DNA of 64,000 bases from Natrinema sp. HArc-T2 (GTDB taxonomy: Archaea > Halobacteriota > Halobacteria > Halobacteriales > Natrialbaceae). The translations under genes and the position numbers were made by a program. The notes beneath the pieces were generated by a model. The model was not told where the DNA came from. It saw only the letters and a program-made list of their open reading frames with translations, and ran no database searches. The stretch lies in NCBI RefSeq assembly GCF_041821085.1, contig NZ_JBGUAZ010000007.1, forward strand, positions 1-64,000, read 5' to 3'. Shown one piece after another: positions 1-7,436 of this stretch (its first letter is position 1; each line of letters starts with the position of its first letter).

Positions 1-603
1 AATTGGGGCCGCCGACTTGCGGCAACACTTGATGCTGTTCGCCTTGTCGAAGATCCAGCGGGCGTCCCACCTGTACTTGGGGAGGACGTCCTGCTAGAAC
101 TCCCCGACGGTGAAGATCGCCACCGATACTGGCTGTGTCGGCAGGCGAACGGGAAATGGTCGTGGCTGTTCCCGACTGACTGGTGGACGCACCTCGAGCG
201 TGATGAACCGGTCTACCGGAATGAGAAGCCCAACGCACGCGTCGGATTCCTTCACCGTCCGGCGTTCGACCGAGACACCATTCTCGAAAACCACGAGCTC
301 ACGTTCTATCTCCGAAATGCGCCGTCCGGAAACGATGACTTCTACCCAGGATTCGCCCAGCGATTTAACGGCGATGACGAGATCCTGGCCGCGCTTCCGG
401 ACCAGTCGGAGAGGCGTGGTCGGAAATCGAATGTCCTGGAGGCCACGTACGAAATTGACCTCGAGGAACATGGCGACTTGTTCACCGGCTATGTCGCTGC
501 GCTAGCGACTGCCGTCGACGAGCACATCGTATCAAACCACGAGTTAGTCGAGCGTATCGACGAACTCTATCAGGAAACACTTGAGGAAGGTCTGAAAGGG
601 TGA
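1..603 (+). CDS. hypothetical protein, 5' end outside window
   Basis: Frame 1 is open from the first base to TGA at 601-603, giving about 200 residues with no start inside the window, so this is the C-terminal part of a longer protein. The product is acidic and soluble. It has a Trp-rich patch around residues 55-71 (YWLCRQANGKWSWLF) and no membrane segment. I do not recognise the family. Use of CTCGAG and acidic codons matches the neighbours, so it is probably native to this replicon. It is convergent with the DUF932-like gene that follows. Confidence 0.7.
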   Translation, partial: NWGRRLAATLDAVRLVEDPAGVPPVLGEDVLLELPDGEDRHRYWLCRQANGKWSWLFPTDWWTHLERDEPVYRNEKPNARVGFLHRPAFDRDTILENHELTFYLRNAPSGNDDFYPGFAQRFNGDDEILAALPDQSERRGRKSNVLEATYEIDLEEHGDLFTGYVAALATAVDEHIVSNHELVERIDELYQETLEEGLKG

Positions 604-630
604 GCTCCTACTCGAGTGCGAACTGGGTTG

Positions 631-1785
631 TTAATTCATCGCCTCTTGGAACCGCTCGCGAAGCGCTTCCTCGCGCTCTTCGAACTGGTCGACCTTTTCC
701 TGTATGTCAGAGTTGACGCGTTCGATGCTGGCGAGGGCGCGCTCGCCGGCGAGTGACGCCTGCGACCCGTCGTCACCATCACCCTCCAACTGTTGTTCAT
801 ACGCCTGTTCGACGCGCTTGATCGTCTCCTCGGGGTTGAACAGAATGTCATTTGCGAGACGGACGTACTGATCGAGTGATGTCCCCTCCTTGCCTTGGAA
901 GAAGTGGGTCAGAGCGTACGTCGCGCCAGAGTGCAGCGTCCACATGTCGATCTCGATGGGTGAGGCGGCGTTGGCCTCTGCATCGCTTGCAGCACGTTCG
1001 GCCAGGTAGTCTGGGAAGCCGAGCAGGCTGTAGAACTCTGTCACGGTGAATGGGAGCTCAGAGAAGTCGAGGTCGATCTCCCGAGCATCTCTAATAAACT
1101 CGAAGAGGTCGTCGGCGACGAGTTCGACCTGTGCGAGAATCTCCTCCCACCACGTCCGAAAGCTCTGGACATCGCCGACGTGCTTGATGACCTCTTTGTC
1201 GGTGAGCGACCGCATCGAGTTCGAGCAGTGGCCATCCTGGGCGAATCCCTCCACGTAGACGGCGTGTTCGCCGAAGAAGTCGTAGCCGGAGGTCACACCC
1301 ATCGTGATTGGATCCACCCGCCCGGGCAACCGGACCTCGAGGCCGTCGAACATAATGTCCATGTGGACCTCGCCACCACCCCGGTAGCGTCGGATCTCGC
1401 CGAACATCACGTCGCCCAGCGGCGTCCCGTCGATGGTCTCCTCGCGGAGGACCTCCTCCAACGGACCGTAGACATCAACCGGATTGATGATCGCGTAACT
1501 ATCTGTGGGGATATGGAATAACGGCTCTGCCTCCGCATCACCCTCTTCTGCTTGTAACCGTGATGGCTCGACGATTGCATTAAACCGCTCTGTCTCGACC
1601 CACTCGTCAGTGTAGGGATTCCGGTATGCGACTGCCGTATCGATTGCCTGTGGCAGATCTCGAACGGCTTCACTGAAACTGAGTGGGTCGGTGACGCCGT
1701 GTCGGTCGGCATACCACTCAGGAAGTTTTGCGTCGGTACGTCCATCAAGGCCTGCGAAGACCGTAGCTGTCTCTGGATCTTTCAT
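631..1785 (-). CDS. DUF932/TIGR03299-like phage/plasmid protein
   Basis: An acidic soluble protein of about 384 residues. The middle carries the pattern seen in the DUF932 (phage/plasmid-like) family: a segment like FHIPTDSYAIINPVDVYGPL, where family members have a conserved Tyr and 'vvqN' motif, and later GHCSNSMRSL, corresponding to the usual Cys-x-Asn patch. The family is common on plasmids and phages but its biochemical role is not established. The start is uncertain: ATG at 1785 is preferred, while an in-frame GTG at 1797 would add four residues. A TATA-like GAATATCC near 1866-1873 would start transcription just upstream of a perfect-stem hairpin at 1818-1842, shared with two other genes in the window. 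The C-terminus is a predicted coiled coil rich in Glu, Arg and Gln. Confidence 0.7.
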   Translation of the reverse strand: MKDPETATVFAGLDGRTDAKLPEWYADRHGVTDPLSFSEAVRDLPQAIDTAVAYRNPYTDEWVETERFNAIVEPSRLQAEEGDAEAEPLFHIPTDSYAIINPVDVYGPLEEVLREETIDGTPLGDVMFGEIRRYRGGGEVHMDIMFDGLEVRLPGRVDPITMGVTSGYDFFGEHAVYVEGFAQDGHCSNSMRSLTDKEVIKHVGDVQSFRTWWEEILAQVELVADDLFEFIRDAREIDLDFSELPFTVTEFYSLLGFPDYLAERAASDAEANAASPIEIDMWTLHSGATYALTHFFQGKEGTSLDQYVRLANDILFNPEETIKRVEQAYEQQLEGDGDDGSQASLAGERALASIERVNSDIQEKVDQFEEREEALRERFQEAMN

Positions 1786-1817
1786 CGTAGCATCCACAGG
1801 CGCGTTGCGTTCTGAAC

Positions 1818-1842
1818 TGCGCCTGCACCCATCGCTGGCGCA
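1818..1842 (-). promoter_or_regulatory. 5'-leader hairpin, copy 1
   Basis: Arms TGCGCC and GGCGCA enclose a 13-base loop containing ACCCATC (plus strand). The element lies 32 bases upstream of the DUF932-like ATG and, judged from the TATA-like box at 1866-1873, falls at the very 5' end of the transcript. Near-identical elements stand at 9406-9432 and 26711-26737. Confidence 0.55.
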
Positions 1843-1983
1843 AAAAAAGACGCTTTACGACGGGGATATTCTGCTTTGTTGACTAGCACCCTCTGAGAGT
1901 GAACTCTGCGAAATCGAGTTGAGGATCAGCGTCGAGAAGCCATGAACCGGTCTGTCTGCAGTGGTGGTCGGATTCGATTGCCG

Positions 1984-2286
1984 CTATTTAGCGGGGCAAT
2001 TGCCACTGTATTCAAAGAGGAGGTCAAAGGCAGGGTGTTTGTACAACACTTCATCGCACCCACGACACCGGGTGAATAACTGACGCTTGGTGTCCCAGTA
2101 ATCGGTCCGCTCGATGACTGCGGTGCCTTGCCGGCCAAAATGCCCACCAGTAGTAGCAAAATGATCAAATTCACAACTCCCACAGACTGGGCAAGGATCA
2201 CTGAGTCCATCCCAGTCATCTCGATCAACGCCTACAATTTCTTTCGTAGTTCCGTCTTCTCTTATCACTTGAATTGAATTTTCCAT
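1984..2286 (-). CDS. small zinc-binding protein
   Basis: A 100-residue acidic protein with two cysteine pairs, CPVCGSC near residue 32 and CRGC near residue 74, which would bind one zinc as a ribbon. It resembles the many small CPxCG-type zinc proteins of haloarchaea, whose roles are mostly unknown and include regulation. It starts with ATG at 2286. The 250 bases upstream (2287-2543) hold no gene I can support. No partner gene is evident: it is followed by the divergently led DUF932-like gene. Confidence 0.75.
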   Translation of the reverse strand: MENSIQVIREDGTTKEIVGVDRDDWDGLSDPCPVCGSCEFDHFATTGGHFGRQGTAVIERTDYWDTKRQLFTRCRGCDEVLYKHPAFDLLFEYSGNCPAK

Positions 2287-2543
2287 TTAGAATCGCCTCC
2301 ACCCCTATGGGCGATAGAAAATCGCATCACATCGCTCACTGACCCAATGAACGAGGGCACCTGTAGCCGCTTCACAGGTTGTGGTGGATTGTCTCTCGAA
2401 CGAAAACCGGTTGATGAGAAACCGCATGAGATTCTCGAGCGGTCACTCCAATCTGACAGGGGATCAGTCTGTACCTGCGAGAGAAACAGATTTGACAGGT
2501 ACTGTTAAGCGGATGACTGTCGAACCAACCATACAGAATTGCA

Positions 2544-2816
2544 ATGGCTCGCGTTACAGATCCACGGCCACCACTTCTGGAGTGGATTCTTGAGTGCTAC
2601 GACCGGCTGTGTACGCACGCATGTCGGCCAGACCATGGAGAAGACAGTGTGCCATTGATCGACTACGACGACGCCACCAATATGCTGATCGCCGATACAG
2701 AGTTAGCACTCGAGCAACGGGATGTCGAGCACGCACTTACGCGCCTCCTCGAACGAGGCTACTTCTACGAAGTCGAAGACGAACTTCGGGTCACATCCCC
2801 GGAAGAGCAGTGTTAA
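2544..2816 (+). CDS. small haloarchaeal hypothetical protein
   Basis: A 90-residue acidic protein with a Cys/His-containing N-terminal half (CYDRLCTHACRPDH) and a C-terminal half (residues ~45-85) whose pattern LALEQRDVEHALTRLLERGY resembles the second and third helices of a winged helix, followed by YFYEVEDELRVT as a possible wing. DNA or RNA binding is therefore plausible but only inferred. ATG at 2544. Just after the stop, the palindrome CTCTTCGAAGAG (2820-2831) could act as a terminator. Its neighbour on the other side of the terminator is convergent. Confidence 0.6.
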   Translation: MARVTDPRPPLLEWILECYDRLCTHACRPDHGEDSVPLIDYDDATNMLIADTELALEQRDVEHALTRLLERGYFYEVEDELRVTSPEEQC

Positions 2817-2955
2817 CAACTCTTCGAAGAGCCATCCTGTATCTCGATAGATCAGCTCACTATACTGATCTCGAGCCACTGCAGTCTCTTCAAAATCGAT
2901 CCTCCATCTCGCCGCTCCATTACCGGAATTGTCCAGAAGCGATGGCTACGTTCTG

Positions 2956-4662
2956 CTAGAGCCCCACCCCATACTCATCAAACACGGACTCGAATCCTTC
3001 GTCGACGACCTGCTGGACAAGCTTCGCGAACGAACTTCGATTATCTGGATCCTCCACGAGCGACCGAAACGTACTCTCGAAGTGATGTCCATGCGAGGGA
3101 CGATCACGACTCGAGGTTTCGTGAGCTGCTTCGTGCAACATCACGAGATACAGGTCGTGCATCCAGACGGCACGCTGGCGGCTCGTCACCGCCGAGTCGG
3201 TGATCACGATGTACGTCCTGCCGTCAGTCCAAGCATCGGCACTCGCCTCGCCGTAGTACACGTCCCGCTCAATCCCAAGCTCTCGTGCGAGCACTCGAGC
3301 GAAGCGGAGATACCGCTGCTGATCAGCGTTCAACTGCGACTCATCCTCGATGCGATGATAGCCAGTCCAGACGCCCTTTGACTCTGCTTGCTCGCCAACA
3401 TCGAACGTCTCTGGCACCGTTATCGATGTGTCCTCGTCAGTGGCGAGATCGCGAAGCCGCTGCGTCGCCGCATCACTCGTATCGAGGACGACGTAACCAC
3501 GCTCGACGAGTTTGTCTGCACCTTTCTGGGCACCGTCAGCCCATCCAATCTTTGGGGCCGCCTGGATCTCTTCGAGGCTGATGCGGGACTCCGTTGCCAG
3601 TTGGAACAGCTTGCGATCGGTCCACTGCACGTCCGATGCATCATCGCCGTCGGACGCCATCGCCTCGATCATCACTTCCCGACTCTCAGCAGTCAGCCGG
3701 TCGTCCGAGACGTCCGCGTACAGGTCGTTACGTGCCTGCTCGAGTGCGTCGTCGATCCGTTGCCATCGATCACAGCCGGACTGGATGTCGTTACGCGCAA
3801 AGTTCAGCGTCAAGTTCCCTTTCGAGACGACGATCCCGCCGAGTCCGTACTCGCGCTTTGTCGTCACGTACAGTCCGTTGCTGTATATGTCGAGCCCGTC
3901 GTGGGGTGTGTACTCGAGTGCGAGGATTACATCCTCAGTTTCACGAGTGAGCGACGGATGTGGAGAGTCCGCCACTACCTCGAGTGGATCGCCGTTGTCG
4001 ACTGGCTTGCCGTTGATCACGACCGAGACGCTCGTTCGAGACTGCACATACGCGAAGCGCTTGCGAAGGTCGCGAACGTAGCGCCGCCAGCGGTAGCTGT
4101 CCGGGTCTGGCACTTCGTCTTCGTAGTGATCGATCTCGACGAGCATCCCCTCGAGATGATGCTCAGCGTCCACAAGCTGGCCATCGCGCCCGCTGACGTC
4201 TGCCCACTGCCCAGAGTTGCGTCGATCTCGGTAGTCAAAGCACAGTGCGGTGTCGTGACTCCAGATACGAACGGCACCCTTCGCGATGATCGCACCCTTG
4301 CCGATCCCCCACTCGCCGATTGTCTCGTCGTCCGACCGTTGCTTGCTTCCTGCGCCGAGCACCGACAAGTTGCGTCGTCCCTCAGTCGACTCGAGGTCAA
4401 CGCCAGCACCGTCGTCGAGGATGATCGATCGCTCGGGTGAGATGCTGACCAACACACGGGATGACCCAGGACTGTCGATGCCGTTTTGGACAGCTTCGCG
4501 AATCGCGTCTGTGAGATCCGCCATCTGATCCTCGATGAGGTACGTTGCGACCCGCTCGTCAGCGGTCATCGTTACGGTCTCGTCTGTCGATGGCTGACTG
4601 GCCGGCCTCGAGTCGGTTGTCTCGTTCGTCGCGAACTCCGATAACGTCGGATGATCTGTCAT
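2956..4662 (-). CDS. GHKL (HSP90/MutL-type) ATPase fused to an HExxH metallopeptidase-like domain
   Basis: The 568-residue product begins with a Bergerat-fold ATPase. Visible motifs are the N box (EAVQN, ~residues 55-60), G1 (DDGAGVD, about 80-86) and G2 (GEWGIGKG, about 112-119), as in GHKL ATPases such as MutL, Hsp90 and MORC. The last 110 residues hold HEAAH near residue 510 followed by HGHHFE, a zinc-protease-like site with a possible third ligand His. ATG at 4662 (MTDHPTL) is preferred over the longer open frame, which would run antisense through the start of the divergent gene at 4828. The fusion suggests ATP-driven remodelling coupled to proteolysis or nucleic-acid handling. An ArdC-like HExxH protein lies nearby. 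Role unknown; family members occur on haloarchaeal plasmids. Confidence 0.75.
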   Translation of the reverse strand: MTDHPTLSEFATNETTDSRPASQPSTDETVTMTADERVATYLIEDQMADLTDAIREAVQNGIDSPGSSRVLVSISPERSIILDDGAGVDLESTEGRRNLSVLGAGSKQRSDDETIGEWGIGKGAIIAKGAVRIWSHDTALCFDYRDRRNSGQWADVSGRDGQLVDAEHHLEGMLVEIDHYEDEVPDPDSYRWRRYVRDLRKRFAYVQSRTSVSVVINGKPVDNGDPLEVVADSPHPSLTRETEDVILALEYTPHDGLDIYSNGLYVTTKREYGLGGIVVSKGNLTLNFARNDIQSGCDRWQRIDDALEQARNDLYADVSDDRLTAESREVMIEAMASDGDDASDVQWTDRKLFQLATESRISLEEIQAAPKIGWADGAQKGADKLVERGYVVLDTSDAATQRLRDLATDEDTSITVPETFDVGEQAESKGVWTGYHRIEDESQLNADQQRYLRFARVLARELGIERDVYYGEASADAWTDGRTYIVITDSAVTSRQRAVWMHDLYLVMLHEAAHETSSRDRPSHGHHFESTFRSLVEDPDNRSSFAKLVQQVVDEGFESVFDEYGVGL

Positions 4663-4827
4663 GGTGTCCACCCATCTGGCACCACAGAAATCACACCGTG
4701 CGGTCACTTGGGAACAGGAATGAACTCCGGTTCGACTTGGCGTAGTCTCCCGGTGCTCTCCAGGAGCGAGTCGAACTGTCGAAGCGAAACGACCTATAGC
4801 ATCTACTTCGAAGAAGTACCACAGACA

Positions 4828-5055
4828 GTGAGCAGCGCAAAAGAACGGCTCGAGGACTTGCCACCGAGTGCGAAGTTGGTCTACAAGACGCTGGAATACG
4901 AGAGCGAGGGCACACAAAAAGAACTGGTCACGGAAACCAGACTTTCATCTCGGACTGTTCGATATGCGATCTCTCGGCTTGAGGAACAGGAGTTAGTTGA
5001 GCAACGAGTGTCCTTTCGAGACGCCCGTCAGAAGCTCTATTCGCTTGCGGAGTAG
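4828..5055 (+). CDS. small winged-helix (MarR-like) regulator
   Basis: A 75-residue protein starting with GTG (VSSAKERLEDLPPSAK). A complete winged helix follows: TQKELVTETRLSSRTVRYAISRLEEQELVEQR, with the recognition helix at SSRTVRYAISRLEEQ and the wing ending in DARQKLYSL. Very similar short MarR-type regulators are widespread in haloarchaea. The frame is open for 60 codons upstream, but that part overlaps the divergent ATPase start and has no family resemblance, so the GTG is chosen. It is divergent from the GHKL gene and may regulate it (inference). Confidence 0.8.
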   Translation: MSSAKERLEDLPPSAKLVYKTLEYESEGTQKELVTETRLSSRTVRYAISRLEEQELVEQRVSFRDARQKLYSLAE

Positions 5056-5178
5056 CCAATAGTCCACGTGGAATCTGGGAATCCTTTGACGTTCTTGTCT
5101 TGGTAGCCTGTTCTACGAAGTTTTGAGCACGGCCATATCGGATGGTGTTACTATCACACGGAGTTCATCAATCGAGAA

Positions 5179-5337
5179 TCAAACCTCGAGATCAGTATCG
5201 GTCTGTGGGCCCGTCGAGTCTACAAGCCGCTCGAGGGCTTCGGCGTCGATCATCCGCTGTAGTTGGTACTCGTCTCGGTCGAGGCCCTGTTCCTCGAGTG
5301 CAGTGATGATCTCGAGCAGAAGCGGTCGATCACTCAT
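5179..5337 (-). CDS. HalOD1-like small protein
   Basis: A 52-residue acidic protein, MSDRPLLLEIITALEEQGLD and onward, ending DTDLEV. The spacing of the two helices and the 'D-x-x-ALERLVDS' ending match the halobacterial output domain HalOD1, usually found as a stand-alone small protein or at the end of haloarchaeal signalling proteins. Its ATG at 5337 lies inside the last codons of the ArdC-like gene (stop 5330-5332), an eight-base overlap that implies translational coupling. Function is unknown beyond a presumed signalling output. Confidence 0.6.
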   Translation of the reverse strand: MSDRPLLLEIITALEEQGLDRDEYQLQRMIDAEALERLVDSTGPQTDTDLEV

Positions 5338-6265
5338 CGTCGACCACCTCGCTGACGATATCGATGATCTCCTGGGCGGTCGAACTGATTCGCTCAAGCC
5401 GATCGAGGATCGTTTCGGGTTCGTCACCGTGCCACGCGGCAAGGTAAAACGCTGAACCGCTCGTATCCAACCCGAAGTACCGCCCAACGATGTAGCCGAC
5501 CGCTTCGGCTTCGAGTTCACGTTTCGATCGCTCAGCCTCGTCGTCGACACCACTGTGTAACAGCGCGTGGGCGTACTCGTGAACGAGCGTGACGGCGAGG
5601 TCAGCGTCGTTCTCGCGATCACGGACGGTGACGCGTGGCTGCTCTTGAGGGCGGTACTCACAGACGCCCTTGGCACTCCCGTGCGACCAGTCCTGGGGTG
5701 GCACGATCTCTACATCTACTTCGAGTGGGTCTGCTGCTTCGAGGAGTGCGGAAACCAACTTGTCAGCGTCACCTCTCGCTTCCGTCTCGAGGTCGGGCAG
5801 TGGCTCGCCGTCAGTCTGCGAAACATCGAAGACAGGCGCTGGCCGAAAGCCGACAAGTCCTTTCTCCCAACTGTCCGGCGATGTCTCGTTATACTCACAG
5901 TCACTGCGCTCGTGGTACGACGGCGAGTTTCCGCAGTCGGGGCACTGCTTTGCGATGATGGGTGCCCAGATCCAGATCGCCGTCTCCCCTTCTTTGACGT
6001 GTCGGTCAAACTCGTTTTGCCACGTTCGATAGCCGGCAACGCGCGTTGCCTCTGGACACTGAAGTTTGATCAACAGCGTGTTTCGGTGCGAGTAGTCATG
6101 GAAGCGACTCTGGACATCTAACCACTCTGTGAACTGCTCGCTCGAGACGGCGTTATCGACCTCGTCGACGAGGTCTTGGATCCATGCTTCGATCGTGCTG
6201 TGCATCTCATCGTGCCGGGTGTCCGAATCGTCGAACGTTTCCCGGGGGCTGCTGCTTGTAGCCAT
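5330..6265 (-). CDS. ArdC-like ssDNA-binding/antirestriction protein with ImmA/IrrE-type peptidase
   Basis: A 311-residue protein. The N-terminal ~110 residues show the ArdC N-domain pattern (WLDVQSRFHDYSHRNTLLI, then the ATRVAGYRTWQ segment), which binds single-stranded DNA in ArdC proteins of conjugative plasmids. A zinc-ribbon insert follows (CPDCG and later Cys near residues 108-123). HEYAHALLH at about 227-235 plus a downstream Glu in ELEAEAVGY forms the ImmA/IrrE-type zinc peptidase site. Such proteins protect incoming plasmid DNA during conjugation, which fits the type IV secretion operon later in the window. The upstream 277 bases hold a GC-rich imperfect hairpin (6312-6332) but no gene. 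It is co-transcribed with the HalOD1-like gene. Confidence 0.8.
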   Translation of the reverse strand: MATSSSPRETFDDSDTRHDEMHSTIEAWIQDLVDEVDNAVSSEQFTEWLDVQSRFHDYSHRNTLLIKLQCPEATRVAGYRTWQNEFDRHVKEGETAIWIWAPIIAKQCPDCGNSPSYHERSDCEYNETSPDSWEKGLVGFRPAPVFDVSQTDGEPLPDLETEARGDADKLVSALLEAADPLEVDVEIVPPQDWSHGSAKGVCEYRPQEQPRVTVRDRENDADLAVTLVHEYAHALLHSGVDDEAERSKRELEAEAVGYIVGRYFGLDTSGSAFYLAAWHGDEPETILDRLERISSTAQEIIDIVSEVVDDE

Positions 6266-6542
6266 GTTTGATCACTGTTTCTCGAGTCGAATCGGATCGA
6301 ATCGAACTGAACTCGAGAAGACCGCCGCCCCTCAGGGGGTCTCAAAAAGACGCTGGACTCGAGCAGCTAGAGAGTCGTCAGTCAGCGGACGCCGGAGTCT
6401 CCACTTTGATCAGCGCATCGTCTGGCGTTCCACTCTTGTTCAAGAGCGACGCGCCGGGTATGCATCGTACGCCGTCCTGATCCGCCGCTATCCAACTTCT
6501 GCGATGGTTTCATATCGCTTGGCAAATGAGAGAACCGGGCGA

Positions 6543-6962
6543 CTAATCTGCGCTGGCGGGAGTACTGTCGACGTCGCCGTCGTCAAGGAGGGGGTAGTCG
6601 ATATGCATCTCGATTTTATCGAAGGGGACGATTGGTTGTATTGCGCCACCAGGGCCGCCTTCTTCAAGTTCGAGAATACCCAGCACCTCGAGGTGCTTCA
6701 GGTCTGCATGGACATCAGAGACATCGCGATCGACGAGCCGTGCAGCTTCACGCATACTCGAGGGGTGCTCTTTGGCGATTGCTTGGATGAGAGTTAGACG
6801 CAGTGGTGTGAGACTGTCAACGAGATCGTCGTAGGTACCGAACTGGAGGACTGCCTGCTCATCACTCTGATCTAGTTCATCAGCTTCGGCGTCTTGGATG
6901 AACTGGAGAGTGTCTTTACGAACCTGTGCTCGATCGCCGACGGTGATGTGAAGTGTGGTCAT
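6543..6962 (-). CDS. winged-helix antitoxin/regulator (HVO_A0114-like)
   Basis: A 139-residue acidic protein. Residues ~60-100 form a winged helix (TLIQAIAKEHPSSMREAARL, then DVSDVHADLKHLEVLGILEL), and the tail contains the wing and a Pro/Asp-rich end. The arrangement matches HVO_A0114-type putative DNA-binding proteins that accompany TumE/DUF6516-type toxins. ATG at 6962 (MTTLHITVG) is chosen; a TTG at 6989 would overlap the toxin stop. It is the second gene of the pair, 23 bases after the toxin stop. By analogy it neutralises the toxin and represses the operon through the palindromes at 7309-7357. Confidence 0.75.
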   Translation of the reverse strand: MTTLHITVGDRAQVRKDTLQFIQDAEADELDQSDEQAVLQFGTYDDLVDSLTPLRLTLIQAIAKEHPSSMREAARLVDRDVSDVHADLKHLEVLGILELEEGGPGGAIQPIVPFDKIEMHIDYPLLDDGDVDSTPASAD

Positions 6963-6985
6963 CGGTTGTGTGGTGTATGCGGTTT

Positions 6986-7300
6986 TCAATAGGGACGTGG
7001 TGGATTGCCACCAGTGGTGTCCCAGTATTCGTCAGCATTGGCCCAGAACTCAACGAGGAGTTCCTCCATTCCAGGAAACTCGAGATCAGTATCGCCAGCA
7101 GCGGTGTGGAGTTCATGGCCTTTGGTATCTTCGTGGGCGTTGTCGTAGCGGATAAGCGTCAGGTCTTGTAGCGTGCCCAAGTGAAGTGTGTATTTCCAAC
7201 CGGACGGGTAGGTGTTTGTATCGGTCGTACGTCGTATGACGACATTTTCGACAAGTCCGGCTTCGACGTGGGTATACCGATGCGTGAGTTCATGACCCAT
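6986..7300 (-). CDS. TumE/DUF6516-like toxin
   Basis: A 104-residue protein with the compact fold signature of the TumE (DUF6516) family: N-terminal strands, the core motif LIRYDNAHED, a His-containing stretch GHELHTAAGD, and a C-terminal helix FPGMEELLVEFWANADEYW. In this family the RyDN and H-x-H patch is the conserved surface and the proteins are listed as toxins of type II systems. It starts at ATG 7300 and precedes its winged-helix partner, an order typical of toxin-first operons. Toxicity is not shown by the sequence. A second, more divergent relative lies at 34073-34507. Confidence 0.7.
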   Translation of the reverse strand: MGHELTHRYTHVEAGLVENVVIRRTTDTNTYPSGWKYTLHLGTLQDLTLIRYDNAHEDTKGHELHTAAGDTDLEFPGMEELLVEFWANADEYWDTTGGNPPRPY

Positions 7301-7308
7301 CCCTCATC

Positions 7309-7357
7309 TGTTGGGATGTTCCCCAACATCAAAAGCATGTTGGGTAAATACCCAACA
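7309..7357. promoter_or_regulatory. twin palindromic operators upstream of the toxin-antitoxin pair
   Basis: Two palindromes share the half-site TGTTGGG: 7309-7328 (TGTTGGG, six bases, CCCAACA) and 7338-7357 (TGTTGGGTA, AA, TACCCAACA, a perfect 20-mer). Their centres are 29 bases apart, about three helical turns, so two dimers could bind on one face. They begin nine bases upstream of the toxin ATG, and they also lie between it and the divergent Mrr gene. Confidence 0.75.
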
Positions 7358-7396
7358 CCTCTCCTAGCTATCTGATACACTCGAGCGACTCAGAAC

Positions 7397-7406
7397 ATAT
7401 TTAATA
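7397..7406 (+). promoter_or_regulatory. TATA box of the Mrr-type nuclease gene
   Basis: ATATTTAATA centred about 35 bases before the ATG at 7437 predicts a start site roughly eight bases before the codon, typical of haloarchaeal near-leaderless mRNAs. Confidence 0.55.
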
Positions 7407-7436
7407 ATTGAGTAATGTGTTCTGGATATCTCTGAA

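Noticed and set aside
3388-4440. Long plus-strand open frame of 350 codons
   Set aside because: It lies antisense to the GHKL ATPase gene, whose motifs are unmistakable; its Val/Arg/Leu-rich product matches nothing and reflects GC-rich codon shadows.
4663-4917. N-terminal extension of the GHKL ATPase frame
   Set aside because: The added residues are Cys/Phe/Arg-rich and overlap the divergent regulator; ATG at 4662 gives a natural start.
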